DNA from: Anaerolineales bacterium UBA2200
Lineage (GTDB): Bacteria > Chloroflexota > Anaerolineae > UBA2200
Assembly (NCBI GenBank): GCA_002327925.1
Contig: DCVA01000030.1
Span: 1 to 49,384 of the forward strand
Length of the DNA stretch: 49,384 nt
Direction: 5' to 3'
Shown piece after piece: positions 30,767 through 40,388 of this stretch. The notes under the pieces were generated by a model. It ran no database searches, was not told the DNA's origin, and was given only the letters and a program-made list of their open reading frames with translations. Numbering within the stretch: the stretch's first letter is position 1; the number at the start of each line of letters is the position of its first letter. The translations under genes were made by a program, and so were the position numbers.

Positions 30767-33655
30767 ATGAAACAGGTACTGGCGATAACGCGCAAGGAGC
30801 TGCATGGCTACTTTGGATCGCCAATGGCGCTCATCTTCGTTGGCACTTTCCTGGCGATCACGCTCTTCTCGTTCTTCTGGGTAGAGCGTTTCTTCGCGCG
30901 TGGGATTGCCGACGTGCGTCCTCTCTTTCGCTGGATGCCCGTCCTGATGATCCTGCTGGTGGCGGCCCTGACGATGAGACAGTGGAGCGAGGAGCAACGA
31001 TCAGGCACCCTGGAGTTGCTGCTGACCTTGCCTGTGCCAGGCTACCGGCTTGTGCTCGGCAAGTTCCTGGCTGTGCTCACACTGGTAGCCCTTTCGCTGG
31101 TTCTGACGCTCTTTCTGCCCATCACGGTGGCTATGCTGGGCAACCTGGACTGGGGTCCTGTGGTGGGTGGATACCTGGCGGCTATCCTCCTGGCGGCAGC
31201 GTATGCGGCTATCGGGTTGTTCGTCTCTTCGCGGACGGATAATCAGATCGTGGCTCTGATTTCCACCTGCCTGGTGTGTGGATTCCTTTATCTGCTGGGC
31301 GATGGAGGCCTGGCGGATTACGCAGGACAGAGACTAGGTGACCTGTTCAGAGCCCTGGCGCCCGGGAGCCGCTTCGAGAGCATCCAGCGCGGCGTAGTTG
31401 ATATGCGGGATCTGCTGTACTATGTGACTTTGTGCGGGTTGTTCTTGAGCCTCAATGTGCTCTCACTCATCAGCAAGACGTGGAGCCACGGTTCAGCCAC
31501 CCTTTCTCGGCGCAGGGGAACCGTGTTCACCTCCCTCCTTCTGGCGGCGAACCTGGTGCTGGTGAATGTCTGGGTCTACCCCCTGCGCGGGCTCAGGTTG
31601 GATCTAACCTCCGGTCACGAGTTCACGCTATCGCGGACGACTCGCGAATTGCTTTCGAGCCTGCAGGAGCCGCTGCTGATCCGTGGCTACTTTAGTGAAA
31701 GGACCCATCCGTTGCTTGCTCCACTGGTACCCACCATACGGGATACCCTGGAGGAGTACGCGGTAGTATCCGGAGGGCGCGTGCAGCTGGAGCTGATTGA
31801 CCCTGCGAAGGAGCCCGAGAAGGAGGCGGAGGCCAATCAGACCTATGGTATCTCTCCGACTCCCTTCCAGATTGCGGGACGGTACGAATCCAGCATCATC
31901 AACTCGTACTTTGACGTTCTCATCCGCTATGGTGATCAGAGCGAAGTGCTCAGTTTTCAGGACCTGATCCAGGTCGAGTCCGCCGGTGATGGGTCGGTTG
32001 CGGTCAAACTGCGCAATCTGGAATACGACGTGACGCGCTCGATCAAGAAGGTCGTCTATGGGTTCCAGAGCGTCGACGCGGCGCTTGCTGCGCTCGACGA
32101 GCCGGCCAGGCTCACGTCATACGTGACCCCAGGTACCCTGCCTTCTTCGCTGACTGGCGCTCCCGAGACCGTGCGGAAGGTAGCCACCGAACTCCAGACC
32201 GGGTCTGCTGGCAAGTTCAGCTATTCGCAGGTCGACCCGGACAGCGCCGGTGGCGGCGTGAGCCGCCAGGCCTTGTACGAACGATACGGTCTGCAGCCCA
32301 TCGCCACGTCGCTCTTCTCGAGCCAGAGCTACTACCTCTACCTGGTGCTGGAGGTAGGAGACAAGTCCCAGGTTGTGGCTCCGTCTGGAACCTGGAGCGA
32401 GGCCGAAGTGAGGACCGCGGTCGAGTCGGCGCTAAAGCGCGCCTCGCCCGGCTTTCTCAAGGTTGTGGGATTGTGGACGCCCTCCGAAGAGGCAACGACA
32501 AACATGTACGGCCAGCAACAACAAGCCCTGTCCACATGGAGCCAGCTGAGGTACTTCCTCGCGGAGGAGTACGAGGTACAAAGTGTGGACCTGAGCAGCG
32601 GGATCGTTCCGGGAAATGTGGATGTGCTGCTCATCGTTGCCCCTCAGGGACTCGATGACAGGGCGCGTTTTGCCGTGGATCAGTACCTGATGCGCGGTGG
32701 GGCAGTGGTCGTTGCGGCAGGCAACTACAAGCTTGGGCTGGACTACTACGGGACCAGCCTGGCCCTTGAAGAGGTGACAGGCGGCCTTCGAGAGATGCTC
32801 AGCAGCTACGGGGTCGACGTGGAGCAGCAGCTCGTCATGGACCCGCAGAACGAACCGTTTCCTGTGCAGGTTGCGCGCAACGTGTCGGGCATGCAGATTC
32901 AGGAGATCCGGGCGCTTAACTATCCCTTCTATATCGACATCCGCTCGGACGGAATGGCCGGCAACCACGCAATCGTGTCCGGCCTGGCGGCCTTAACGCT
33001 CAACTGGGCCTCGCCCATCACCATTGACGAGGCCAAGAATAGTGAGCGTGAGGTTACCGTACTGCTTAGTTCCACTGCTGGGTCGTGGACGACGACTGAT
33101 ACGAAGATTCAGCCGGATCTGGAGAAGTATCCTCAGGTCGGATTCGCCGAGGGATCCGACAAGAAGAGCTACCCTCTGGCCGTGGCCATCCAGGGCAGCT
33201 TTGAGAGTTACTTCAAGGGCAAGGCGTCGCCTCTGGCCGGTACTGCTGATGCTCCGGCTGACATTGCCGCAGGCACGATTGAAGTGTCGCCCGAGTCGGC
33301 ACGTCTTGTGGTGCTGGGGAGCGCAGCCTTCCTGGATGACATCGTCTTCCAGATCTCGGCGAGCTTTTCAGGTGATCGCTACTTGAACAGTCTGAAGCTC
33401 GCACAGGGTGCCGTATCATGGTCAACGGAGGACCTCGACCTGCTCACGATACGGACTCGTGGCATGGCGGTGCGTGTCCTGAAGATTGTGAGCGAGAGAA
33501 CCCAGTCGCTGTGGGAGGCGGGCAATTATCTGATCGCCCTGCTTGCGCTGGTCATCATCGGGGCAGCGTGGAATGTGCGACGCCAGACCCGGCGTCCGCT
33601 GGCACTCGAACCGCCTGGCGCGTGGTCCGGGTCCGGGCAGGAGGTGGTACGATGA
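30767..33655 (+). CDS. Fused ABC permease-GldG-like protein (GldF-GldG)
   Basis: A 962-residue membrane protein. Residues 1 to about 240 form an ABC-2 permease with six hydrophobic helices (GldF-like: ITRKELHGYFGSPMALIF, EEQRSGTLELLLTLPV). After a further helix at about 250-272, the remaining 650 residues match the GldG-type extracytoplasmic domain (LDLTSGHEFTLSRTTRELLSSL, VDVLLIVAPQGLDDRARFAVDQYLMRGG). A last helix is near 930-950. In Bacteroidetes GldF and GldG are separate genes. ATG 30767 follows AGAGGAG. The stop overlaps the next start (ATGA). Confidence 0.88.
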   Translation: MKQVLAITRKELHGYFGSPMALIFVGTFLAITLFSFFWVERFFARGIADVRPLFRWMPVLMILLVAALTMRQWSEEQRSGTLELLLTLPVPGYRLVLGKFLAVLTLVALSLVLTLFLPITVAMLGNLDWGPVVGGYLAAILLAAAYAAIGLFVSSRTDNQIVALISTCLVCGFLYLLGDGGLADYAGQRLGDLFRALAPGSRFESIQRGVVDMRDLLYYVTLCGLFLSLNVLSLISKTWSHGSATLSRRRGTVFTSLLLAANLVLVNVWVYPLRGLRLDLTSGHEFTLSRTTRELLSSLQEPLLIRGYFSERTHPLLAPLVPTIRDTLEEYAVVSGGRVQLELIDPAKEPEKEAEANQTYGISPTPFQIAGRYESSIINSYFDVLIRYGDQSEVLSFQDLIQVESAGDGSVAVKLRNLEYDVTRSIKKVVYGFQSVDAALAALDEPARLTSYVTPGTLPSSLTGAPETVRKVATELQTGSAGKFSYSQVDPDSAGGGVSRQALYERYGLQPIATSLFSSQSYYLYLVLEVGDKSQVVAPSGTWSEAEVRTAVESALKRASPGFLKVVGLWTPSEEATTNMYGQQQQALSTWSQLRYFLAEEYEVQSVDLSSGIVPGNVDVLLIVAPQGLDDRARFAVDQYLMRGGAVVVAAGNYKLGLDYYGTSLALEEVTGGLREMLSSYGVDVEQQLVMDPQNEPFPVQVARNVSGMQIQEIRALNYPFYIDIRSDGMAGNHAIVSGLAALTLNWASPITIDEAKNSEREVTVLLSSTAGSWTTTDTKIQPDLEKYPQVGFAEGSDKKSYPLAVAIQGSFESYFKGKASPLAGTADAPADIAAGTIEVSPESARLVVLGSAAFLDDIVFQISASFSGDRYLNSLKLAQGAVSWSTEDLDLLTIRTRGMAVRVLKIVSERTQSLWEAGNYLIALLALVIIGAAWNVRRQTRRPLALEPPGAWSGSGQEVVR

Positions 33656-34608
33656 CTCGCATGCAGCGTGTTCTGGCGGCGATCCTGATGATGCAGGTGA
33701 CACTGAGCGTTGTGCTGTTGTGGCCAAGGAGAGGCAGCACGGAGACGGGAGGGCCGCTGATCCCCGGGCTTGCCCAGCCGGACGTGAAGCTGCTCGCCAT
33801 CTCGGACGGAGACGGAGGACGCATCGAGCTCAAGGCAGCCGGGGGAGCCTGGGTACTGTCCGGATCTGACGATTATCCTGCGAACGGCGCCAATGTGGCG
33901 ACAGCCCTTGACAGGATCGCTGCGCTGGACACCAGACGTTTGATAACACGCACGTCGTCGAGCCATAAGCGACTGCAGGTGTCTGCCGATGACTATGTGC
34001 GGCGCATCGAGTTACAGATGTCGGGCGGAACTCGGCACGTACTGTACATGGGCTCATCACCGAGCTATGGTGCTACTCACGTCAGGCTGGATGGTCAGGA
34101 CGCAACGTACCTCGCGAACGATGTCACTCCCTGGGAGTACGCAACTTCCGCCGCCTCTTGGATTGACACCAAGTTCGTTACCATTTCGGAGGATGAGCTC
34201 GCGGCCGTGTTGGTGGATAATGCGCTGGGACGCGTGATCTTCAACCGTGAAGAGTCGGGCGAATGGATGCTGGGCGATTTGGCCGCCGGCGAGAACCAGG
34301 CGGACGAGACTGTTAAGACGGCCGTGGCCCGTGCGTCTTCGATTGTGATGCAGGCCCCGCTGGGCAAGACGGTGCTGGCGGAACATGGCCTGGACCGGCC
34401 GCTCGCAGTGATCACGCTGCAATTGAAGGACGGCGACCCGGTGACCGTGTTGGTGGGGGCTCAGAGCGCGAGCGACCGCAGCTACGTTGTCCAGGCCTCG
34501 ATCTCGCCGTACTTAGTGCGGGTGAGCGAGTACTCGGTGAAGACACTGGTGGAGAATGGGAGATCGGCGTATCTGGCGCCGCAAGTGACTCCATCCCCTG
34601 CACCGTAG
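33652..34608 (+). CDS. DUF4340-family protein
   Basis: A 318-residue protein with one N-terminal membrane helix (QRVLAAILMMQVTLSVVLLW) and a largely beta extracytoplasmic domain. It contains repeated DUF4340-like units (SWIDTKFVTISEDELAAVLV, RVIFNREESGEWML, DRPLAVITLQLKDGDPVTVLVG). In many genomes DUF4340 proteins follow gldA and gldF/G-type genes. The biochemical role is unknown. Its ATG overlaps the stop of the fusion gene, so production is coupled. Confidence 0.8.
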   Translation: MTRMQRVLAAILMMQVTLSVVLLWPRRGSTETGGPLIPGLAQPDVKLLAISDGDGGRIELKAAGGAWVLSGSDDYPANGANVATALDRIAALDTRRLITRTSSSHKRLQVSADDYVRRIELQMSGGTRHVLYMGSSPSYGATHVRLDGQDATYLANDVTPWEYATSAASWIDTKFVTISEDELAAVLVDNALGRVIFNREESGEWMLGDLAAGENQADETVKTAVARASSIVMQAPLGKTVLAEHGLDRPLAVITLQLKDGDPVTVLVGAQSASDRSYVVQASISPYLVRVSEYSVKTLVENGRSAYLAPQVTPSPAP

Positions 34609-34675
34609 CGCAGACCATGGGAACGTGCTGGCTAGGCCCGGGTAAGGGTGAGCACAAAGGGAGCACCAGAGGGAC

Positions 34676-35989
34676 ATGAGGAGGCACAAAGTAGGCATTA
34701 TGCCGACGCTCTCAGGAGCGCTGTCCAAGCTTCGCTGTGCGACATTGGCGTTGCTCTTGCTGGCGGTGACGTTTGCAGGTTGCAGCGGACGAAATGAGTT
34801 TGACCGGCGACTGGGAACCGCGGTCGAGCCATATCGTTTCGACGTGCTACGGTGGGAGCTCAAACACGCTTTCGAGCGATCGTTCGCGCCAGCCGCGGAT
34901 GGGCGGCCCTTGGGTGTGGAAGAGGAACGGCTGGTGGTTGAGCGGTTCTTCGAGCTTGGCGGCCAGTTGCGGTGGCTGGGGTGGGAGCGGCAGGTTGGTT
35001 CGGAGATGGGGCAGGGGGCGTCACAGCAGACCCTGGAGGAGGGACGCGAGTCGCTGTTGCTGGAGAGGGAGAGGCTGCGGCCCGCAGTGCAGTGGATTCT
35101 TGGACGCCAGGTGCGTGAGGTTTACAATGATCAGGGCATCTTCAACCCGCTTGATCGTTTCTTCGGATTCAGTGTGGCCTTTCCGCCGATGAACTTTCGT
35201 CTGGCGCGACCTCCGCTCATTCTTGTCGTGTCGCCACGGGAGCGCATCGAGAGCATACGCGAGGTCATGCTGGTAGAAAACATGACAACCGACTCGATGG
35301 AACAGCTCGAGGCGCAAGTCGATGCATTGGGCGTGTCATCCCTGATCGTGGAAATCGGAGGCCTTGGGGCGACTTACCCCACGTTTGTGGCCGACGACTC
35401 GACGCTGAGTTGGACCGTACAGACCGTGGCGGAGGAGTGGCTGCATCAGTATCTGTTCTTCACCCCTCTGGGCTTCCGGTACGCGCTCGACGGACTCGGA
35501 ATCCGGCGCGACTATGACATCGCCACCATGAATGAGACGGTGGCCGGGATCGTCTCCTCGGAGATTGCTGACCAGGTGCTCAGCACATACTACGGCGTCG
35601 AAGGCGGCGTTCCTGAGCCCGCCGCGCCGGCCGAGATGCAGGCGCCCCCGGAACCTGAAAGGTTCGACTACTATCGAGAAATGCGCGAGATTCGGCTCAA
35701 GGTCGACAGCCTGCTGGCGGAAGGCCTTGTTGGAGAGGCGGAGCGCTTCATGGAGGAACGGCGCCTATACCTGGCGTCAGAAGGTTACTTCATACGCAAG
35801 CTCAACCAGGCCTACTTTGCGTTCCACGGCACATACGGCGACGCCCCAACTTCGGTGAGCCCCATCGGCGTCGATATGCGCGTCTTGCGTGAGCGCATCG
35901 TGCGTGACAAAGCCCCCAGTTTGCGGGATTTTCTCAATCAGGTGGCGTCAATGAGGAGTGTGCAGGACCTCGAGGAGGCAGCACGGTAA
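34676..35989 (+). CDS. Large lipoprotein, possible inactivated metallopeptidase
   Basis: A 437-residue exported protein. A lipoprotein signal ends in FAGC36. The body is largely helical. At about residue 250 the segment VAEEWLHQYLFFTPLGFRY is followed some 30 residues later by MNETVAGIVSSEI. This is the layout of a gluzincin-type zinc peptidase (HExxH, then NExxA), but the first His is Glu here. The C-terminal third is acidic and probably coiled (REIRLKVDSLLAEG). Start is ATG 34676; GAGGG lies very close to it, and a second ATG at 34700 is possible. It is 67 bp after the DUF4340 gene and possibly co-transcribed. Confidence 0.7.
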   Translation: MRRHKVGIMPTLSGALSKLRCATLALLLLAVTFAGCSGRNEFDRRLGTAVEPYRFDVLRWELKHAFERSFAPAADGRPLGVEEERLVVERFFELGGQLRWLGWERQVGSEMGQGASQQTLEEGRESLLLERERLRPAVQWILGRQVREVYNDQGIFNPLDRFFGFSVAFPPMNFRLARPPLILVVSPRERIESIREVMLVENMTTDSMEQLEAQVDALGVSSLIVEIGGLGATYPTFVADDSTLSWTVQTVAEEWLHQYLFFTPLGFRYALDGLGIRRDYDIATMNETVAGIVSSEIADQVLSTYYGVEGGVPEPAAPAEMQAPPEPERFDYYREMREIRLKVDSLLAEGLVGEAERFMEERRLYLASEGYFIRKLNQAYFAFHGTYGDAPTSVSPIGVDMRVLRERIVRDKAPSLRDFLNQVASMRSVQDLEEAAR

Positions 35990-36037
35990 CGCTTCACTCT
36001 GTCTGCGGGCGGCACGGATGAGGGTGTGAGGGTAACG

Positions 36038-36481
36038 ATGAGTCACAAGCCGACAGTGCGGGCACTTGCGATTGGCGATTATGATCGGTGGATGGCACTA
36101 TGGCAGGCCGCTGGCCTGCACTCAGTGCGACCTCTGGGGCGTGATGGTCGCGAGGCCTTCTCGCGTCAGCTCAAGGGTGGTACGCATACCATGATCGGCC
36201 TCGAGGTCGATGGGAGGCTCGTTGGTGTGGTGTTGGCCACCCACGACGGACGCAAGGGCTGGATCAATCGCCTAGCGGTACTGCCCGCGCATCGTCGGAG
36301 TGGCTATGCGGTACGACTGGTGGCGGAAGCCGAGTCTGTGCTGCGCGCCGAGGGCATCTCTGTCATCGCTGCCCTCATCGAGCCGCAGAACGAAGCGTCG
36401 CTTGAGCTCTTCCGCAAGCTTGGATACGAAGACGCCAGCGGGCTACACTACGTGCGCAAGAAGGACAGTCCGGAGGACTGA
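36038..36481 (+). CDS. GNAT N-acetyltransferase
   Basis: A 147-residue acetyltransferase. The acetyl-CoA loop is HRRSGYAVRLV after NRLAVLP, and the C-terminal motif is NEASLELFRKLGYED. It resembles small RimI/YpeA-type enzymes. The substrate is unknown. ATG 36038 sits behind GTGAGGG; the GTG at 36026 is less likely. It follows the lipoprotein gene by 48 bp. Confidence 0.85.
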   Translation: MSHKPTVRALAIGDYDRWMALWQAAGLHSVRPLGRDGREAFSRQLKGGTHTMIGLEVDGRLVGVVLATHDGRKGWINRLAVLPAHRRSGYAVRLVAEAESVLRAEGISVIAALIEPQNEASLELFRKLGYEDASGLHYVRKKDSPED

Positions 36482-36504
36482 GCGACACCGATACCAGAAT
36501 CACA

Positions 36505-36537
36505 AACGCGCCCTCCCCGCCTGAAGGAGGGCGCGTT
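36505..36537. terminator. Hairpin terminator between convergent genes
   Basis: A 12-bp stem AACGCGCCCTCC (36505-36516) and GGAGGGCGCGTT (36526-36537) with a 9-nt loop. It is probably bidirectional: the minus-strand exit reads TTGTG, the plus-strand exit TTGGC. Confidence 0.65.
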
Positions 36538-36552
36538 GGCAGGTCGAGGATC

Positions 36553-36909
36553 CTAACTATACCCGGCAAGCCGCACCTGGCCGCCTCCGGCGTGGTACTC
36601 GTAGACCGTGCCGTCTGCGACCAGATTGATGACATAACCCGGCGTAATGACCGTGAGGTAAACCTGCCCCGGCTCTGGAACGCCCAGACTGGTGTCGGCG
36701 AAATTGAAGGATTCGATGTTCTGGGGTCGTATGTCCGCAGCATCGATCTTCAGTCGAACAGCCAGATCACAGACGGCCAAATCCAGCCAGGGCTGCGCGG
36801 CACCAAACGCGCGCGCATCCAGATGCGCCGAGACAAGTACGGTCCCACTGACCAGAAGAATGCTGATCAGCACAAGAACGGCCCAGACCCGGTACTCTCG
36901 CCTGCTCAT
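36553..36909 (-). CDS. Small membrane-anchored protein of a Chloroflexota-type family
   Basis: A 118-residue protein. An N-terminal helix (VWAVLVLISILLVSGTVLVSA) is followed by one compact domain (DLAVRLKIDAADI, SLGVPEPGQVYLTVITPGYVINLVADGTVYEYHAG). This matches a domain often seen in Chloroflexota and cyanobacterial proteins as SLGCPxPGxxYAQVITPGYxI...YEYH. The usual Cys after SLG is Val here and the usual C-terminal Cys is missing, so a disulfide seems to have been lost. Its ATG overlaps the stop of the small gene before it. Function is unknown. Confidence 0.75.
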   Translation of the reverse strand: MSRREYRVWAVLVLISILLVSGTVLVSAHLDARAFGAAQPWLDLAVCDLAVRLKIDAADIRPQNIESFNFADTSLGVPEPGQVYLTVITPGYVINLVADGTVYEYHAGGGQVRLAGYS

Positions 36910-37088
36910 CGCGAGTCCTTCGGCGCAAAAGCCTCCGACTTGATGCATCCTCGCGGAGGTTCAAACCGCCACGGTCGACGCTGATAGACCACAAACCTGA
37001 CGCAGTGCTCGCCCGGTGCCGCCATATGTCGCGCGGTCAGCGCGCTAAGCGTGAGCAACACTCCCATTGCCAGCAGCATCTTTTTCAT
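36906..37088 (-). CDS. Small exported protein, unknown
   Basis: A 60-codon gene with a good start: ATG 37088 behind AAGGGGACTGCG. Residues 1-22 (KKMLLAMGVLLTLSALTA) form a signal peptide. The mature part has two cysteines (GEHCVRF, RGCIKS). Its stop overlaps the start of the 118-residue protein (ATGA), which supports both being real and translated together. No family is recognised. Confidence 0.6.
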   Translation of the reverse strand: MKKMLLAMGVLLTLSALTARHMAAPGEHCVRFVVYQRRPWRFEPPRGCIKSEAFAPKDSR

Positions 37089-37217
37089 CGCAGTCCCCTT
37101 CGTGCAATCCTTGTGCGTACAAGACGCCGCTCAGGGGACGATGGTTCCCAAGACCGGCCTTGCGGCTTGGCCCGGTTGACCGTTCTGTGCAAACCCCCGC
37201 GTTCTGACCCAATCTCC

Positions 37218-40200
37218 TCAGCGGCGGATGACGCCCAGAGTCACCTGCTCACCATCCAGGTCTTGTTGCTGGGTGAATGCCCCTTCCGGTGCCGGACCTG
37301 CGACAAGGTCCCCGGTTAGAGTCTCCTGTTGTACATAGTCCTTCCAGGATACGATCACCGCCGACAGCTCTGGGCGCGCGTTGTAGTACGTGGCGATGGT
37401 GTCCTCGATTCGAAAACCGGCATCCTTGCGCATCGTTTGAATGCGTCTAACGAGCTCGCGCACCAGGCCCTCTTGCCGCAAGGTCTCGCTGATCTCGGTG
37501 TTTACCGCCACCATGTATCCGGCATCCTCGCAGAGCACGTAGCCGGATCGCGGTGAAGTCTTCACCTGCACGTCCTCTGGCGCAAGTGTGACTGCCTCTC
37601 CCTGGATCAACAGCTGCAGCGGACGTCCGGCCCGGAGCTCAACTGCTGACTGCGCAGCATCCAGGTTGGACAGTGCCGCCTTGATCGCCGGGAAGAGCGC
37701 CTTGTACTTTTTGCCAACCTGGCTGGGGATCGCTGACACGCTGTACTCCACCAGATCCGCGTCATCGTGGACGATGCGAACGTCTTTGACGTTAAGCTCA
37801 TCGCGGATCTGCTCTGCCAATCGTGTCAGTCCGCTCATTTCCGATTCGGAGCGCGGCTTCACCACAGCCTGGCCCAGCGGCTGCCGGACCTTCACCCCGG
37901 CCTGGTTGCGCGCGGCATGGCCCAGGGCTACCACGCGCATCACCAGCTGCGTCTCCGCCACGATTGTCTCGTCGATAAGCGCCGGGTCTGCCTGTGGAAA
38001 GTCACAGAGATGGACGCTCTCAGGGGCGGCAGCATCCCAGGAGCGCACAAGATTCTGGTACAGCTCCTCTGCGGTGAACGGCTGGAACGGCGCCAGGAGC
38101 TTGCAGAGCGTCACCAGGCACTCGTACAGAGTGCTGTGCGCGGAAGCCTTGTCCTGGTCCGCCTCGCTTTTCCAGAAGCGTCGCCGTGAGCGGCGAACGT
38201 ACCAGTTGCTGAGGTTCTCAACGAAATCTTGAATAGCACGCGCCGGGGTAGTCATGTCGTAGCGCGCCAGACTCTCGTCGACTGAGCGAATCAAGCTGTG
38301 CAGCTCGGACAGGATCCAGCGGTCGAGGGCAGCTCTCTGATTCACCGACGGGGCCGGTGTCCTCGGATCAAAGCCATCGATGTTGGCGTAGGTAACAAAG
38401 AAGGAGTAGGTGTTCCAGAGTGTCATGGCGAACTTGCGCACGCTTTCCCCGAGCGCATCGACCGAAAACCGTCTCGGGTAGTCCGCTGGCGAAGCGGTGT
38501 AAAAGTACCAGCGCATCGCATCGGCACCATAGGCGCGAAGCACTGCCCAGGGCTCGATGACGTTCCCCTTGGATTTGCTCATCTTCTGTCCGTTGGCGTC
38601 CAGCACATGCCCGAAGCAAAGGCAGTTCTTGAATGCGGGGCGATCCAGCAGCAGCGTGCCGATCGCGTGCAGTGAGTAGAACCAGCCGCGTGTCTGGTCG
38701 ATGCCCTCGCAGATGAAATCGGCCGGGTGCTGTTCGGCGAAAAGTTCCTGGTTTTCAAAGGGATAGTGCCACTGAGCAACCTGCATCGAGCCCGAATCGA
38801 ACCAGCAGTCGATCACCTCCGGCGTACGGTGCATGGAGCCACCGCAGCCGCAGCTCACCGTGACCTGGTCGATGTAGGGCCGGTGCAGATCGAGCTCGGG
38901 CAGGTCAAAGCTGGAACCGGGTGCTCCAGGCTCTGTTGGAAGAGCCCGCTTGCGGAGCTCCTCGATGCTCCCGAAGCACTCCTGCTTTCCGCACTTGCCG
39001 CAGACCCATACTGGCAGAGGCGTACCCCAGAACCGGTCGCGTCCCAGGGCCCAGTCGACGTTGTTCTGCAGCCAGTCGCCAAACCGTCCTGTCTTGATGT
39101 GCGCGGGATACCAGTTGATCTGTTCATTGTTAGCCAGCAGGCGGTCCTTCACCTGGCGGGTTGCGACGAACCAGGTGGGCTTGCCATAGTAGAGCAGCGG
39201 AGTGTTGCAGCGCCAGCAAAACGGATATGTATGGCGGTACTTGGCCACCCGGTACATCAGCCCGCGCTCCTGCAGCTCCCTGGTAATCAGAGGGTCGGCT
39301 TCCTTCACGAACATACCGCGCCACGGGGTAACCTGCTCAACCAGATTGCCGTGTACGTCGACGGTGGAGAGGATCGGCAACCCGAATTTGCGGCCAACCT
39401 CCAGATCCTCGGAGCCAAAAGCCGGCGCGATGTGCACGATGCCCGTTCCATCTTCGGTGTTCACGAAGGGGGCTGCGACCACATAGGCATAGTCCTGCTC
39501 GACGGGTAGGAATCGATAGAGGGGAGTGTAGTGCTTGCCTACCAGCTCGCTGGCCGATATGCTTTTCACTACCGTGTACTCTCCTACAAGAGCTTTGTCC
39601 AGCAGCTTGCGGGCCAGGATCAGTCTGTCGCCCTGGTGCTCTACCTGAACGTACTCTACTTCTGGATGCACGGCAAGGGCGGCGTTGCCCGGCAGGGTCC
39701 AAGGTGTGGTGGTCCAGGCCAGAAGGTAGGTACCCGGCTCATCGGCCAGCTCGAATTTGACGAACACAGACGGGTCCTCGACCTCGTCATAGCCGAGGGC
39801 AACTTCGTGATCCGAAAGTGGAGTCTCGCAACGCGGGCAGTAGGGAACGCTCTTAAAGCCCTGGTACAACAACTGCCTGTCCCAGATCTGTTTCAGGATC
39901 CACCACACGGATTCGATGTAGGGGGTCTTGAGCGTCACGTATGGATCATCCATGTCGATCCAGACGCCGACGCGATCACTCAGAGTGACCCACTGCTCCA
40001 CATAACGAAAGACACTTTCCCGGCAGAGAGCGTTGAACTCGGCTACCCCGTACTCCTCGATGGCGCGCTTGCCTCGCCCGGTAATGCCGAGCTGCTTCTC
40101 GACCTCGATCTCGACGGGCAGGCCGTGAGTGTCCCATCCGCCCTTGCGCAGGACGTACTCACCCTTCATTGTCCGGTAGCGAGGAATGGTATCCTTGTAC

Positions 40201-40388
40201 ACGCGGCCTAGCACGTGATGGATACCGGGAATCCCATTCGCGGTGGGAGGTCCCTCGAAGAATACAAAGCGTGGCCCATTCCGGCGCAGCTTCATGCTCT
40301 GGCGGAACGTGTCACGTTTCTTCCAGAATGAGAGGATTTGTTCCTCCATCTTCACCGTATCGACTTTGCTGGAGACTTCCCTGAACAT
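37218..40388 (-). CDS. ileS: Isoleucyl-tRNA synthetase, eukaryote-like (IleS2) type
   Basis: A 1056-residue class-I synthetase charging tRNA-Ile. The HIGH equivalent is GIHH (55-58, in NGIPGIHHVLGR), and KMSKS is at about 603. Zinc-binding cysteines are visible in CPRCETPL, VCGKCGKQEC and SCGCGGSMHR. The long length, GIHHVLGR, GWDTHGLPVE and KMSKSKGN features fit the type-2 class, which is often intrinsically less sensitive to mupirocin. ATG 40388 with AAAGGAGG upstream is the start, not the upstream frame to 40460, which runs into the leader. Expression is under T-box control. Confidence 0.97.
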   Translation of the reverse strand: MFREVSSKVDTVKMEEQILSFWKKRDTFRQSMKLRRNGPRFVFFEGPPTANGIPGIHHVLGRVYKDTIPRYRTMKGEYVLRKGGWDTHGLPVEIEVEKQLGITGRGKRAIEEYGVAEFNALCRESVFRYVEQWVTLSDRVGVWIDMDDPYVTLKTPYIESVWWILKQIWDRQLLYQGFKSVPYCPRCETPLSDHEVALGYDEVEDPSVFVKFELADEPGTYLLAWTTTPWTLPGNAALAVHPEVEYVQVEHQGDRLILARKLLDKALVGEYTVVKSISASELVGKHYTPLYRFLPVEQDYAYVVAAPFVNTEDGTGIVHIAPAFGSEDLEVGRKFGLPILSTVDVHGNLVEQVTPWRGMFVKEADPLITRELQERGLMYRVAKYRHTYPFCWRCNTPLLYYGKPTWFVATRQVKDRLLANNEQINWYPAHIKTGRFGDWLQNNVDWALGRDRFWGTPLPVWVCGKCGKQECFGSIEELRKRALPTEPGAPGSSFDLPELDLHRPYIDQVTVSCGCGGSMHRTPEVIDCWFDSGSMQVAQWHYPFENQELFAEQHPADFICEGIDQTRGWFYSLHAIGTLLLDRPAFKNCLCFGHVLDANGQKMSKSKGNVIEPWAVLRAYGADAMRWYFYTASPADYPRRFSVDALGESVRKFAMTLWNTYSFFVTYANIDGFDPRTPAPSVNQRAALDRWILSELHSLIRSVDESLARYDMTTPARAIQDFVENLSNWYVRRSRRRFWKSEADQDKASAHSTLYECLVTLCKLLAPFQPFTAEELYQNLVRSWDAAAPESVHLCDFPQADPALIDETIVAETQLVMRVVALGHAARNQAGVKVRQPLGQAVVKPRSESEMSGLTRLAEQIRDELNVKDVRIVHDDADLVEYSVSAIPSQVGKKYKALFPAIKAALSNLDAAQSAVELRAGRPLQLLIQGEAVTLAPEDVQVKTSPRSGYVLCEDAGYMVAVNTEISETLRQEGLVRELVRRIQTMRKDAGFRIEDTIATYYNARPELSAVIVSWKDYVQQETLTGDLVAGPAPEGAFTQQQDLDGEQVTLGVIRR

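Noticed and set aside
29817..34608. Gliding motility machinery
   Set aside because: Only the ABC part is present; GldA/F/G-like transporters are widespread in non-gliding bacteria.
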